Assembly: GCF_013127955.1 (NCBI RefSeq)
Contig: NZ_CP053435.1
Coordinates: 4,216,001 to 4,280,000 of the forward strand
Length of the DNA: 64,000 nucleotides
Source of the DNA: Spirosoma taeanense
Lineage (GTDB): Bacteria > Bacteroidota > Bacteroidia > Cytophagales > Spirosomataceae
Reading direction: 5' to 3'
Shown: positions 18,067 to 26,774 of the stretch, one piece after another
Position numbering within the stretch: position 1 is the stretch's first letter
How the letters are laid out: every line of letters starts with the position of its first letter
Position numbers and translations under genes: made by a program
The notes under the pieces: model-generated
What the model was told of the DNA's origin: nothing
What the model saw: only the letters and a program-made list of their open reading frames with translations
Databases searched by the model: none

Positions 18067-19242
18067 ATGAACCAACCCATCCCCTACGGCCGGCAGCATA
18101 TTACGGACGAAGACATTGCGGCTGTCACCGACGTGCTGCGTGGTCCGTTTTTAACGCAGGGGCCGCATATCGGCACGTTTGAGTCGGCCTTTGCCGATTA
18201 TATCGGCTGTCAGTACGCCGTAGCCGTAGCCAACGGCACGGCCGCGCTGCACCTGTGCTGTATGGCTCTCGGCGTTACCAGCGGAACGCGGGTGATCACT
18301 ACCCCCATTACGTTCTCGGCCTCGGCCAACTGCGTTCGCTACTGCGGGGGCGAGGTGTATTTTGCCGACATTGACCCTGAAACCGCCCTGCTGGACATCA
18401 ACGCCATGCGGGCTTTGCTGGAACAACATCCCAAAGGTTATTTCTCCGGGATCATTCCGGTTGATTTTGCCGGTTACCCGGTCGATCTGGCGGCCTTCCG
18501 GCAACTGGCCGACGAGCATGGCCTCTGGGTGCTAGAAGACGCCTGTCACGCGCCCGGCGGCTCATTTACCGATTCGACGGGGACGGTTCACCGCTGTGGT
18601 GACGGTTCATTGGCCGATCTGGCGATTTTTAGCTTCCACCCCGTCAAGCATATCGCAGCCGGCGAAGGCGGCATGATCACGACTAACGATGAGGCTTTAT
18701 ATAAGCACCTGCTGCGGCTCCGTACACACGGCATTACCAGCAAACCCGGCGACCTGACCGAGTATCAACCCGGCGACCCGGAGCGGGGCGGCTGGTATAT
18801 GGAACTTCAGGAACTGGGCTATAACTACCGCCTGACCGATTTTCAGGCCGCACTAGGCACCAGCCAGCTCCAGCGCGTTGAGGCCATGCTCGACCGGCGC
18901 CAGGCTATCGCCCGCCGGTACGATGAGGCTTTTGTTGATACGCCCGTCACGATTATCGTGCCGCCCCCCGGCGTTGATCATGCCTATCACCTTTACGTTA
19001 TTCAGGTCGATAGTCGGAAAGAGCTGTATGATTTTCTGCGGACGAAACAGATCATGGCGCAGGTCCACTACATTCCCGTGCATCTGATGCCCTACTACCG
19101 GCAATTCGGCTGGAAACCGGGTGACTTTCCAAATGCCGAACGGTACTATGCCCGCTGCCTGAGCCTGCCCATGTACCCCACGCTGACCGACGAGGAACAG
19201 GACTACGTAATCGCTGCGGTCCGGACGTTTATCAACAGCTAA
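18067..19242 (+). CDS. pseC: UDP-4-amino-4,6-dideoxy-N-acetyl-beta-L-altrosamine transaminase, PseC
   Basis: Second step of the pathway: PLP- and glutamate-dependent amination of the PseB product at C4. 391 residues, DegT/DnrJ/EryC1 (class VI) aminotransferase. The N-terminus PYGRQHITDEDIAAV and GPFLTQGPHIGTFESAFADY is typical of PseC. VANGTAALHL binds the cofactor phosphate, EDACHAPGG supplies the Asp that contacts the pyridine nitrogen, and FHPVKHIAAGEGG holds the Schiff-base Lys near residue 194. It lies 79 bases after pseB beyond a hairpin and 9 bases before the next gene. Confidence 0.95.
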   Translation: MNQPIPYGRQHITDEDIAAVTDVLRGPFLTQGPHIGTFESAFADYIGCQYAVAVANGTAALHLCCMALGVTSGTRVITTPITFSASANCVRYCGGEVYFADIDPETALLDINAMRALLEQHPKGYFSGIIPVDFAGYPVDLAAFRQLADEHGLWVLEDACHAPGGSFTDSTGTVHRCGDGSLADLAIFSFHPVKHIAAGEGGMITTNDEALYKHLLRLRTHGITSKPGDLTEYQPGDPERGGWYMELQELGYNYRLTDFQAALGTSQLQRVEAMLDRRQAIARRYDEAFVDTPVTIIVPPPGVDHAYHLYVIQVDSRKELYDFLRTKQIMAQVHYIPVHLMPYYRQFGWKPGDFPNAERYYARCLSLPMYPTLTDEEQDYVIAAVRTFINS

Positions 19243-19251
19243 CCAGTAGCT

Positions 19252-20925
19252 ATGCAAGCAACGGTTTCTTTGCCGACAACGAAACCCGGAACCGGTCAGC
19301 GGTGGCTCTGGCTGCTGGTAGCGGCCCTGCCGGTGGGGTATTATTTCGCCGTGCTCGGCTGGTTTGCCTACGATATGCCATACATGGACGACTACCCCGT
19401 GCTGGTGGACTTCCTGAATCAGTTGCCGGATGCGTCAGTGGGTGAGCAATGGCGGCTGTTGCTGGAACAGAACAACTTTCACCGGGTGGTGTGGGTCAAG
19501 GCAGTCGTGGCATTCGCTTACGCGCTGTCGGGGCAGGTCAATTTTTCGTTCCTGCAATACCTGGGTAACGTACCGCTGCTGCTCATCGCCATCTTGTTTT
19601 GGCGGGCCCATATTCAGCCACTAGGGGATCGTTTTATAGACAGCGCCTATTCGAGTCGGAATCTGATTACGTTTCTGCCGGTTCTTTTTTTGCTCTTTCA
19701 GTTCCAGTACTGGAATAACACCTTCTGGGCAATGGCCGCTCTGTCGAACCTGTGGTCACCGACCTGGACGCTGCTGGCTTTCTGGCTGGTCAGCCGGAAG
19801 CAGGCGGGCTGGGCCTTATTCGTTGCGGTAGCGGCCCTGCTGACAAACGGTAACGGAATTCTGGTTTTGCCCTTGCTGCTGGCCGGATTCGCCCTCAATC
19901 AAAACTGGCGGTGGGCGGTGTGCACGCTGCTGGTGCTGGTGCTGGCCTATGGCCTGTATTTTTCCGGCTATAGCAACCCGTCTAAGGTATCGCTGGCCGA
20001 CCTCCTGGCACCCGCAACGTTTGCGCACTTACTGGCGCTGGATACGGCGTTTCTGGGGGCAATGTTCTACCACCCTGCGGTGAGCTGGCTGCCGCAGGTA
20101 GCTGGCTGGGCGACCATCGGCTGGACGGCGTATCTGCTCGTAACCCGGTACGACCGACGTAACCCGACCCTGTTCTGGATGCTGGTTTTTCTTCAGCTAA
20201 CGGGCCTGATGCTGGCGGTTAACCGCATTCATAACTCGGTCGATGTTGTCTTTGCGTCGCGGTACAAACAAGTCACGGCGCTGCTGATGGCCGTTACGTA
20301 TATGACGCTGGCCGACGTTATTCGCCAAAAATCGTCACGGGCCGGGCGCTGGTTTTCGGCGCTGGCGCTGGCTGGCGCAATGGGCATCTGCGTGGTTTCA
20401 AACGTAACGTATTTCTCAAAGATCGTCCGGTTTCGGGAGTTGAAACAGACCGATCAGCTGCTCTGGGAACGATACGGGATTATTCGGGGATGCAGCCCTA
20501 TTTATGAGCCCGCCCAGCAGTTAAGTCAACTGAAAAAAGCCGGTATCTTTCAGCCCCAGCCGCTGACAGTAGCGCAACTGGTCTCGCATGAGGTGACGTT
20601 ACCAACTCCAGCCGCTACCGCCGACCGCGTTACATATCAGATAGATCTGCGTCGGCGCGACGGCGATTTTCTGGTCGTGTCGGGCTTTGCCAAGATCGCG
20701 GGTCAGAAAGCAAATTTCAACGATACGTTCGTAGGAGTGTTGCTGCCATCGGGTCAGTGGCGTTTTTTCTCAACGCTTTTTCACCAGCGGCTCGACAACG
20801 AAGATTCGCTGAATGATAAAGACACCGGCTTTACGGCCATTATCCCGGCGTCCATAGCTGGAACCTCCAGTCGAATCGGCCTGCTGGTTCGGTCAGGTAC
20901 TAAAACGGCATTTCAGGAATTATGA
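19252..20925 (+). CDS. GT-C-like polytopic membrane protein
   Basis: A 557-residue protein with about ten hydrophobic segments over residues 15-390, then a soluble C-terminal domain of about 150 residues. The first long external loop begins AYDMPYMDDYPVLVDFL; an Asp-Asp pair in this place is a mark of GT-C glycosyltransferases that use lipid-linked sugar donors. The C-terminal part (from about residue 430) is beta-rich (TYQIDLRRRDGDFLVVSGFA) and may bind carbohydrate. No firm family call. It sits between pseC and pseF with a 4-base overlap to pseF, so it is co-translated with the pathway. It may transfer a sugar outside the inner membrane, or be a polymerase. Confidence 0.6.
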   Translation: MQATVSLPTTKPGTGQRWLWLLVAALPVGYYFAVLGWFAYDMPYMDDYPVLVDFLNQLPDASVGEQWRLLLEQNNFHRVVWVKAVVAFAYALSGQVNFSFLQYLGNVPLLLIAILFWRAHIQPLGDRFIDSAYSSRNLITFLPVLFLLFQFQYWNNTFWAMAALSNLWSPTWTLLAFWLVSRKQAGWALFVAVAALLTNGNGILVLPLLLAGFALNQNWRWAVCTLLVLVLAYGLYFSGYSNPSKVSLADLLAPATFAHLLALDTAFLGAMFYHPAVSWLPQVAGWATIGWTAYLLVTRYDRRNPTLFWMLVFLQLTGLMLAVNRIHNSVDVVFASRYKQVTALLMAVTYMTLADVIRQKSSRAGRWFSALALAGAMGICVVSNVTYFSKIVRFRELKQTDQLLWERYGIIRGCSPIYEPAQQLSQLKKAGIFQPQPLTVAQLVSHEVTLPTPAATADRVTYQIDLRRRDGDFLVVSGFAKIAGQKANFNDTFVGVLLPSGQWRFFSTLFHQRLDNEDSLNDKDTGFTAIIPASIAGTSSRIGLLVRSGTKTAFQEL

Positions 20926-21632
20926 GCAACGTAGCGATCATTACCGCGCGGGGCGGCAGCAAACGAATTCCGCGCAAGAACATCCGGCCGTTTCTGGGAA
21001 AGCCTATTCTGGCTTACGTCATTGATGCGGCTACGCAGTCCGGCCTGTTCGACGACGTCATGGTTTCGACGGATGACGAAGAGATAGCCACTATTGCCCG
21101 ACAATACGGTGCGATGGTACCTTTTATGCGCCGGGCGCTGACCGCCGATGATTATGCCACCACCGCCGATGTTATTCGGGAGGTTCTGGAGCAATATGCC
21201 ACCTTGGGGAAGACGTATGAATATGCCTGTTGTTTATATCCAACGGCGCCCTTTGTGTCGGCTACATTGCTTCAGGAAGCCTTTTCGTCGCTCATCGAAC
21301 GCGGGTTCGATACTGTATATCCGGTGCAGCGGTTCAGCTTTCCTATTCAGCGGGCTATTCTGCTGCGCGAGCAGCGCGTGCAGTGGTTCCAACCCGAATA
21401 TGCCCTCACCCGGTCGCAGGATCTGGAGCCGGCCTACCACGACGCCGGCCAGTTTTACTTTCTTCGGGTCAACGCTTTTAAGGCCGACAACCAACTGATC
21501 ACCGACAATTCGGGCGGGATTGTTATCTCCGAAATGGCCGCGCACGATATTGACAATGAAGAAGACTGGCAAATTGCCGAGTTTAAATACCAGTTGCTGA
21601 ATCCGCTCGAGAACGGGCAAAATCCCTTATGA
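20922..21632 (+). CDS. pseF: Pseudaminic acid cytidylyltransferase, PseF
   Basis: Final activation step: makes CMP-pseudaminic acid from CTP and pseudaminic acid. 236 residues, the usual size for CMP-acylneuraminate synthetase-like enzymes. The nucleotide-binding loop is IITARGGSKRIPRKNI at about 5-20, followed by FLGKPILAYVIDAA; MVSTDDEEIATIARQYGA and the late motif DIDNEEDWQIAE match the family, and context (pseB, C, G, H, I) picks pseudaminic rather than neuraminic acid. The start overlaps the stop of the GT-C-like gene by 4 bases, and its end overlaps pseG by 4 bases. Confidence 0.95.
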   Translation: MSNVAIITARGGSKRIPRKNIRPFLGKPILAYVIDAATQSGLFDDVMVSTDDEEIATIARQYGAMVPFMRRALTADDYATTADVIREVLEQYATLGKTYEYACCLYPTAPFVSATLLQEAFSSLIERGFDTVYPVQRFSFPIQRAILLREQRVQWFQPEYALTRSQDLEPAYHDAGQFYFLRVNAFKADNQLITDNSGGIVISEMAAHDIDNEEDWQIAEFKYQLLNPLENGQNPL

Positions 21633-22660
21633 AGTCAGTCATCTTTCGCGCCGATGGAAACGCTCAAATTGGATTAGGCCACGTCATGCGCTGTCTGGCG
21701 CTGGCCCGAATGCTGAATGAGACCTGGTCCAGGCAGTTTGCCATCACGGATCCAACGCCGGAAGTCGCTCAGCTTCTTGAGAGGGCGGGTCTGACGGTTA
21801 TTTCCTTACCAGCCGCTGATGCTGAACAGACTTTTTTAGAGCAAATCCAGCCAGGCGATCTGGTTGTGCTCGATGGGTATGTCTTTACCGAGTCCTTCCA
21901 GCAGGCCATTCGCACTAAGGCTAAAACACTGGTGTTCATTGACGATTTGCTGACTGGCCATCAGGTAGCCGATGTAGTAATCAATCACGCGGGGGGCGTC
22001 TCACCGACGGATTACGATGCGGAACCCGACACGCAGTTTTGTCTGGGACCGCATTATGCCCTGCTTCGACCGGAGTTTTTCAGTCCGGAGGGATTCGGAT
22101 CGCCCTCCTCGGATGGGCCGATTTTCGTCAGTCTGGGCGGAGCCGATCCAAAAAATCTCTCGCTGTCTGTACTCGAAGCCATTCGGCAGACGGACGCCAC
22201 GCTGCCCGTCCGAATCGTTCTGGGGCCCTTCCATCCGGACCGAGCGTCGGTCGAAGCGTTCCGTAGCCAGCTGCCCCATCTGACGATACTGCAAAACCTC
22301 GACGCGGATCAGATGGTAGCCGAATTAACCCGGTGTCGGCTAGCCATTACGGCCTGTAGTACGATTGCCTACGAAGTCTGCGCCGTTAACCGGCCACTGA
22401 TCGCGATTGTTACGGCCGATAATCAGACGCGGCTGGCAAAATTTTTGTCCGATGAAAAACTGGCCTTGTCCGTTAATTTTCCAGCCTTACTCAGTCGGCA
22501 GACGCCTTCACTAAATCTGGAAACTGCCCTTCGGTTTGCCATCCAGTCGTTTCAGTTTTCGCCCGATACCGTAGCCGACTCGCTGGCCTGTCAGCGTCGG
22601 TACTTTGACGGTCGTTCGCCGGAGCGGTTTCAGGCTTTATTTGACTCCTTATGCCCTTAA
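21629..22660 (+). CDS. pseG: UDP-2,4-diacetamido-2,4,6-trideoxy-beta-L-altropyranose hydrolase, PseG
   Basis: Removes UDP from the diacetylated nucleotide sugar to release 2,4-diacetamido-2,4,6-trideoxy-L-altrose, the substrate of PseI. 343 residues of GT-B-like fold (MurG relatives). The N-terminus has IFRADGNAQIGLGHVMRCLALA; His18 corresponds to the catalytic His17 of the Campylobacter enzyme. FVSLGGADPKNLS opens the C-terminal half and ITACSTIAYEVCAVNRP is the UDP-binding region. It overlaps pseF by 4 bases and pseH by 10 bases, so the three are translationally coupled. Confidence 0.93.
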   Translation: MKSVIFRADGNAQIGLGHVMRCLALARMLNETWSRQFAITDPTPEVAQLLERAGLTVISLPAADAEQTFLEQIQPGDLVVLDGYVFTESFQQAIRTKAKTLVFIDDLLTGHQVADVVINHAGGVSPTDYDAEPDTQFCLGPHYALLRPEFFSPEGFGSPSSDGPIFVSLGGADPKNLSLSVLEAIRQTDATLPVRIVLGPFHPDRASVEAFRSQLPHLTILQNLDADQMVAELTRCRLAITACSTIAYEVCAVNRPLIAIVTADNQTRLAKFLSDEKLALSVNFPALLSRQTPSLNLETALRFAIQSFQFSPDTVADSLACQRRYFDGRSPERFQALFDSLCP

Positions 22661-23142
22661 CCTTTCGCAAAGCCCAGCCCGCCGACGCTCGTCTATACTT
22701 TGATTGGGCGAACGACCCCGATACCCGGCAACAGTCGTTCAATTCCGACGCAATTTCGCTGGAGACGCATACGGCCTGGTTCACCCGCAAACTCATTGAC
22801 GCCGACGCGCTGCTGCTGGTATTTATGGACGAAACGGGCGATCCGGTCGGGCAGGTGCGTTTCGAGCGAAAGCCGGTAGCCGATATGCCCGACGAAATCA
22901 TCATTGGTCTGTCGGTAGATGCCCGGCAGCGGGGTAAGGGCCTCGCCCATCAACTGATTAAACAGGGCTGCGCGGTTTGCCGAAAGCAGTGGGGCGCCGT
23001 TACGATTCATGCCTACATCAAACCAGAGAACCAGGCGTCGGTGCGGGCCTTCGAGCGGGCTGGTTTCCGTTTGTCGGGCGAAAGCGATAAATTTGGGGTG
23101 CCAAGTTTGTTGTTTACAAACAGTCTGACGGCTGAAGGCTGA
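22651..23142 (+). CDS. pseH: UDP-4-amino-4,6-dideoxy-N-acetyl-beta-L-altrosamine N-acetyltransferase, PseH
   Basis: Acetylates the 4-amino group of the PseC product using acetyl-CoA. 163 residues, single GNAT domain. RLYFDWANDPDTRQQSFNSD near residues 15-34 is the block seen in PseH and related sugar N-acetyltransferases. IIGLSVDARQRGKGLAHQLI near 88-107 is the acetyl-CoA pyrophosphate loop (R-x-x-G-x-G/A), and KPENQASVRAFERAGF is the conserved C-terminal helix region. The gene begins inside the 3' end of pseG. Its identity rests on the GNAT fold plus position among all other pse genes. Confidence 0.9.
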   Translation: MPLTFRKAQPADARLYFDWANDPDTRQQSFNSDAISLETHTAWFTRKLIDADALLLVFMDETGDPVGQVRFERKPVADMPDEIIIGLSVDARQRGKGLAHQLIKQGCAVCRKQWGAVTIHAYIKPENQASVRAFERAGFRLSGESDKFGVPSLLFTNSLTAEG

Positions 23143-23217
23143 GGTTGCGTATTGTTGTCTTTCTCCGGAGAGCCAGTACCATCACCAGTAACCTGACCGT
23201 CATCCATTACCGAAGAT

Positions 23218-24273
23218 ATGCATCAACCCATACAGGTTGCCAATCACCTCATCAGCCCGGCGCACCGTCCGTTCGTCATCGCCGAGATGTCGGGGAATCA
23301 TAATCAATCGCTCGACCGGGCGCTGGAAATTGTAGACGCCGTCGCCGATGCCGGTGCTCACGCGCTCAAACTCCAGACCTACACGCCCGATACGATTACG
23401 TTCAACGGCCAGTCGGAGGAGTTTTATATCCGCGATGCCAAATCCCTCTGGGCCGATAAGAATCTGTACAAGCTCTACGCAGAAGCCTATACCCCCTGGG
23501 AGTGGCACAAGCCTATTTTCGAGCACGCGAAAAAGCGCGGCATGATTGCATTTAGCTCCCCCTTCGACACAACGGCCGTTGATTTTCTCGAATCGCTCGA
23601 TGTGCCGCTCTACAAGATTGCGTCGTTCGAGAACACGGATCATATCCTGCTCAAGAAGGTAGCCCGGACGGGCAAGCCGGTCATCATGAGCACGGGCGTG
23701 GCCTCGGTGGCCGACCTCGACGAGTCGGTGAAGGTGCTGCGCCAGCACGGCTGTAAAGATCTGGTGCTGCTCAAATGCACGAGTACCTACCCCGCTACGC
23801 CCGAAAGCACGAACCTGCTCACTATTCCGCACATGCGGCAGTTATTCGACGTACCGGTCGGGCTATCTGACCACACCATGGGCATTGGCGCGGCCGTCGC
23901 TGCGGTGGCCCTGGGCGCGGTCGTCCTCGAAAAGCACGTTACCTTACGCCGGGCCGATGGCGGGGTCGATTCGGCCTTTTCGCTGGAGCCGGACGAGCTG
24001 AAAAACCTCGTTATCGAAACCGAGCGGGCGCATCTGGCCATGGGGCAGGTCAACTACACGCTCACCCCCAAAGAATGCAACAGCCTGCAGTTTAAGCGGT
24101 CGCTATACGTAGTTCAGGACGTAAAAGCCGGGCAGCCCTTTACGTCCGAGAACGTTCGGAGCATTCGTCCGGCCAATGGTCTGCACACCCGCTATTACGA
24201 CGACATTCTGGGCCAAACAGCCCTCGCAGACATCACGGCCGGCACCCCGCTGCAGTGGAACCTGATCAAGTAG
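23218..24273 (+). CDS. pseI: Pseudaminic acid synthase, PseI
   Basis: Condenses phosphoenolpyruvate with 2,4-diacetamido-2,4,6-trideoxy-L-altrose to give pseudaminic acid. 351 residues: a NeuB-type TIM barrel (to about residue 260) and a C-terminal antifreeze-like SAF domain (about 290-350). Recognisable parts are VIAEMSGNHNQSLDRALEIV, HALKLQTYTPDTITF, KIASFENTDHILLKK, MSTGVASVADLDE, GLSDHTMGIGAAVAA and EKHVTLRRADGGVDSAFSL; the last is typical of PseI rather than NeuB. Preceded by a 75-base gap after pseH. Confidence 0.95.
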   Translation: MHQPIQVANHLISPAHRPFVIAEMSGNHNQSLDRALEIVDAVADAGAHALKLQTYTPDTITFNGQSEEFYIRDAKSLWADKNLYKLYAEAYTPWEWHKPIFEHAKKRGMIAFSSPFDTTAVDFLESLDVPLYKIASFENTDHILLKKVARTGKPVIMSTGVASVADLDESVKVLRQHGCKDLVLLKCTSTYPATPESTNLLTIPHMRQLFDVPVGLSDHTMGIGAAVAAVALGAVVLEKHVTLRRADGGVDSAFSLEPDELKNLVIETERAHLAMGQVNYTLTPKECNSLQFKRSLYVVQDVKAGQPFTSENVRSIRPANGLHTRYYDDILGQTALADITAGTPLQWNLIK

Positions 24274-24288
24274 TTTACGGAAACAGAC

Positions 24289-24312
24289 GCCTGACTGGCG
24301 CAACGGTCAGGC
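24289..24312. other. Hairpin between pseI and the flippase gene
   Basis: GCCTGAC, 10-base loop, GTCAGGC, 15 bases after the pseI stop. There is no T-run, so it may stabilise or pause the transcript but is not a clear terminator. Confidence 0.35.
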
Positions 24313-24347
24313 ATCGCCCGACAAACCGAATCCCGTAAACCGACCGC

Positions 24348-25841
24348 ATGGGTATCATCAAACGGCAAACCATTCAGAGTTCGATTTACGCCTACGCGGG
24401 CGTGGCCGTTGGCTTTCTAACGCAGGGAATTTTCTTTCCAAATCTGTTCAGCAAGGATCAGGTGGGCTTACTGACTCTCCTGATTGCGCTGGCGCAGGTG
24501 CTGGCGCAGGCTTCCAACCTGGGTCTTAATAGCGCGGGTGGGCGTTATTTTCCATACTTCCGCGACGCCACCCGGCAGCACAACGGCTACCTGCGCATTG
24601 CGAGCCTGACTACGCTCATTGGCTTCAGCCTGTGCGTGCTGGGCCTGTGGCTGGCCCGCCCGCTGGTGGTTGACATGAACCAGGCCGACTCGCCCCTGTT
24701 TGTTCAGTATTACTACCTACTCATTCCGCTCACGCTGTTTACGGTCGTGTTCATGGTGTTCGACAATTACGCACGCCTGCTCTACGACCCCGTTACGGGG
24801 ACCATCCTGCAGCAGTTCCTCCAGCGCGTGCTGATTCTGCTGGCGGGAGTTCTTTACTGGCTGGGCTGGGTTACGTTCCCGCAGTTTCTGGGTGTCTGGC
24901 TGCTGGCCTTTTTCCTACAAACCGTTCTGATGATTCTGAGCGTCGCGCGCGACAAAGCTCTGTTTTTCAGCCGCCAGTACGTATCTGTCAGCCCCGAATT
25001 ACGACGGAATCTGGCCCGCTACGCAGCGCTGACGCTGACAACCGCGCTTTCGTCGCAGGTGATTCTGACCATCGACAAGGTGATGATTAACAACGCGCAG
25101 GGCCTGGCCGATACGGGCGTTTACAGCATTGCCTCCTATTTTGCGACGGTCATTGCCCTGCCCGCAACGGCCCTGTATAAAGTCGCCGGAACGCTCATTG
25201 CCGAGTCATGGAAATCGAACGATTTAAAAAATATCGCAACTATTTACCGCAAGAGCTGTCTAAATCAGTTGATTGCGGGTTGTCTGGTGTTCGTGGGCGT
25301 AGCCGCAAATCTACCTAATGTGTTTCGGTTTTTACCGGCCGGTTACGAAGCCGGTTATTACGTGATTTTATGGCTGGGCCTGGGCAAATTGATTGACATG
25401 GCCACGGGCATTAATGGGATCATTCTGAGCACCTCCCGGTACTACGCTTATGATTCGCTGTTTTTTGTTGCCCTTATTTTTATTACGATTGCGGCCAATC
25501 AATACCTGATCCCGCGTTTTGGGATTACTGGAGCCGCCATCGGCGCAGCCCTCGCTACGTTTCTGTATAATTTTTCCCGAACGCTGTTCGTCGGGTTGAA
25601 CTTTGGGATGCAGCCCTTTACGTGGCGGAACGCGACCGTCGTAGTGCTGGCGGCCGGCGTCTGGTGGCTGGCCGTTCAGGCACCGTATCCCGGGCCGGAT
25701 AGCCCAGTGTGGCGCACGCTGCTGGACCTGGCCTGGCGGTCAGCTCTAATAACAGGTTTATTCGGCGGACTGGTGCTGGCGCTCAGACTGTCGCCGGATA
25801 TTAACCAGACCGTAGAGGGGTTACGGAAGCGGCTTTTTTGA
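24348..25841 (+). CDS. Wzx-type polysaccharide flippase
   Basis: A 497-residue polytopic protein with 12 to 14 hydrophobic helices and few long loops, of the MOP/MATE-like polysaccharide export superfamily. The start IIKRQTIQSSIYAYAGVAVG and LFSKDQVGLLTLL are like many Bacteroidota O-antigen and capsule flippases. It would move undecaprenyl-linked repeat units across the inner membrane. The position after a full pseudaminic acid set, and before a methyltransferase and two glycosyltransferases, supports export of a surface glycan that contains this sugar. Substrate specificity cannot be read from sequence. Confidence 0.88.
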   Translation: MGIIKRQTIQSSIYAYAGVAVGFLTQGIFFPNLFSKDQVGLLTLLIALAQVLAQASNLGLNSAGGRYFPYFRDATRQHNGYLRIASLTTLIGFSLCVLGLWLARPLVVDMNQADSPLFVQYYYLLIPLTLFTVVFMVFDNYARLLYDPVTGTILQQFLQRVLILLAGVLYWLGWVTFPQFLGVWLLAFFLQTVLMILSVARDKALFFSRQYVSVSPELRRNLARYAALTLTTALSSQVILTIDKVMINNAQGLADTGVYSIASYFATVIALPATALYKVAGTLIAESWKSNDLKNIATIYRKSCLNQLIAGCLVFVGVAANLPNVFRFLPAGYEAGYYVILWLGLGKLIDMATGINGIILSTSRYYAYDSLFFVALIFITIAANQYLIPRFGITGAAIGAALATFLYNFSRTLFVGLNFGMQPFTWRNATVVVLAAGVWWLAVQAPYPGPDSPVWRTLLDLAWRSALITGLFGGLVLALRLSPDINQTVEGLRKRLF

Positions 25842-25880
25842 TTTTGCCCTGCTGTTGGCAGGGTCTAACGGTAAAGAGAT

Positions 25881-26687
25881 ATGTGGTTTTTTCGCTTTTT
25901 ATTTACGGATGCAGCCCGGTTGCTGCGCTCGGCCGAAGGTCGTCGGTTGTTAGGGATGACGCTACGCTACGGCGAACAGCCGCGCAACAAAACCGTTGAC
26001 GTTCAGTTCGGCCGGTATCAGTTCCGGGTACCCGATGCCTTATCCTTTCTCTGGCAGTATCGAGAGATCTTCGTGGATGAGTTTTATCGCTTTTCTACGT
26101 CCAGTCAGACACCCGTTATTTTCGACTGCGGCACCAACATTGGCACCAGTGTCCTTTATTTCCGGCAGACCTTTCCAAACGCCCGAATCGTGGCCTTTGA
26201 AGCTGATGAGCACATCAGCGCTGTGCTGCAGAACAACCTGCGCCAGAACCAGATTGAAGGCGTAGAGATAGTAACTAAGGCCGTCTGGATCAACGAAGAA
26301 GGCATCTGGTTTGGTAGCGACCAGGCCGACTCAGCCTCTATCTTTTCGCAGACCGACCGCAAGCTCGTTCCTTCCGTTCGGCTGCGCGACTACCTGCTAC
26401 GCGAAACCCGCATCGACATGCTCAAGATCGACATCGAAGGGGCCGAAACGGCGGTGCTGACCGACTGCCGCGACGCGCTGGCACATGTGCAGAATATGTT
26501 CGTTGAGTTTCACGCCTACCTCGGGCATCCGCAAACACTGGCCGAGGTCGTACAGGTGCTGGAAGAAAGCGGCTTTCGGTATTACATCAATACTACCCAG
26601 TATCGCCATGCACCGCTGATCAACCATCGCTACCGCAACAACGATAGCATGGACCTGCAATTGAATATCTTTGCGTATCGGCCTTAA
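25881..26687 (+). CDS. FkbM family methyltransferase
   Basis: A 268-residue SAM-dependent methyltransferase. Motif I is VIFDCGTNIGTSVLYFR near 77-93, followed by ARIVAFEADEHISAVLQNNL. The later block IDMLKIDIEGAETAVLTDC near 180 is the usual FkbM signature. Such enzymes O-methylate sugars or polyketides; here a sugar of the surface glycan is the probable target. The N-terminal 55 residues (WFFRFLFTDAARLLRSAEGRRL) are basic and partly hydrophobic and may touch the membrane. It follows the flippase by 39 bases. Confidence 0.9.
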   Translation: MWFFRFLFTDAARLLRSAEGRRLLGMTLRYGEQPRNKTVDVQFGRYQFRVPDALSFLWQYREIFVDEFYRFSTSSQTPVIFDCGTNIGTSVLYFRQTFPNARIVAFEADEHISAVLQNNLRQNQIEGVEIVTKAVWINEEGIWFGSDQADSASIFSQTDRKLVPSVRLRDYLLRETRIDMLKIDIEGAETAVLTDCRDALAHVQNMFVEFHAYLGHPQTLAEVVQVLEESGFRYYINTTQYRHAPLINHRYRNNDSMDLQLNIFAYRP

Positions 26688-26758
26688 CAGGAAGTGGCTT
26701 CAGGGCACACGGAACGGTATTATTATGGTACGTTCAGCCCAAGTTTATATCGTAATTA

Positions 26759-26772
26759 ACTAACGCGTTAGT
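26759..26772. repeat. 14-bp palindrome at the glycosyltransferase start
   Basis: ACTAACGCGTTAGT ends two bases before the GTG start at 26775, where a ribosome would bind. It could be a protein-binding site or a small hairpin that affects translation; chance is possible. Confidence 0.3.
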
Positions 26773-26774
26773 CG

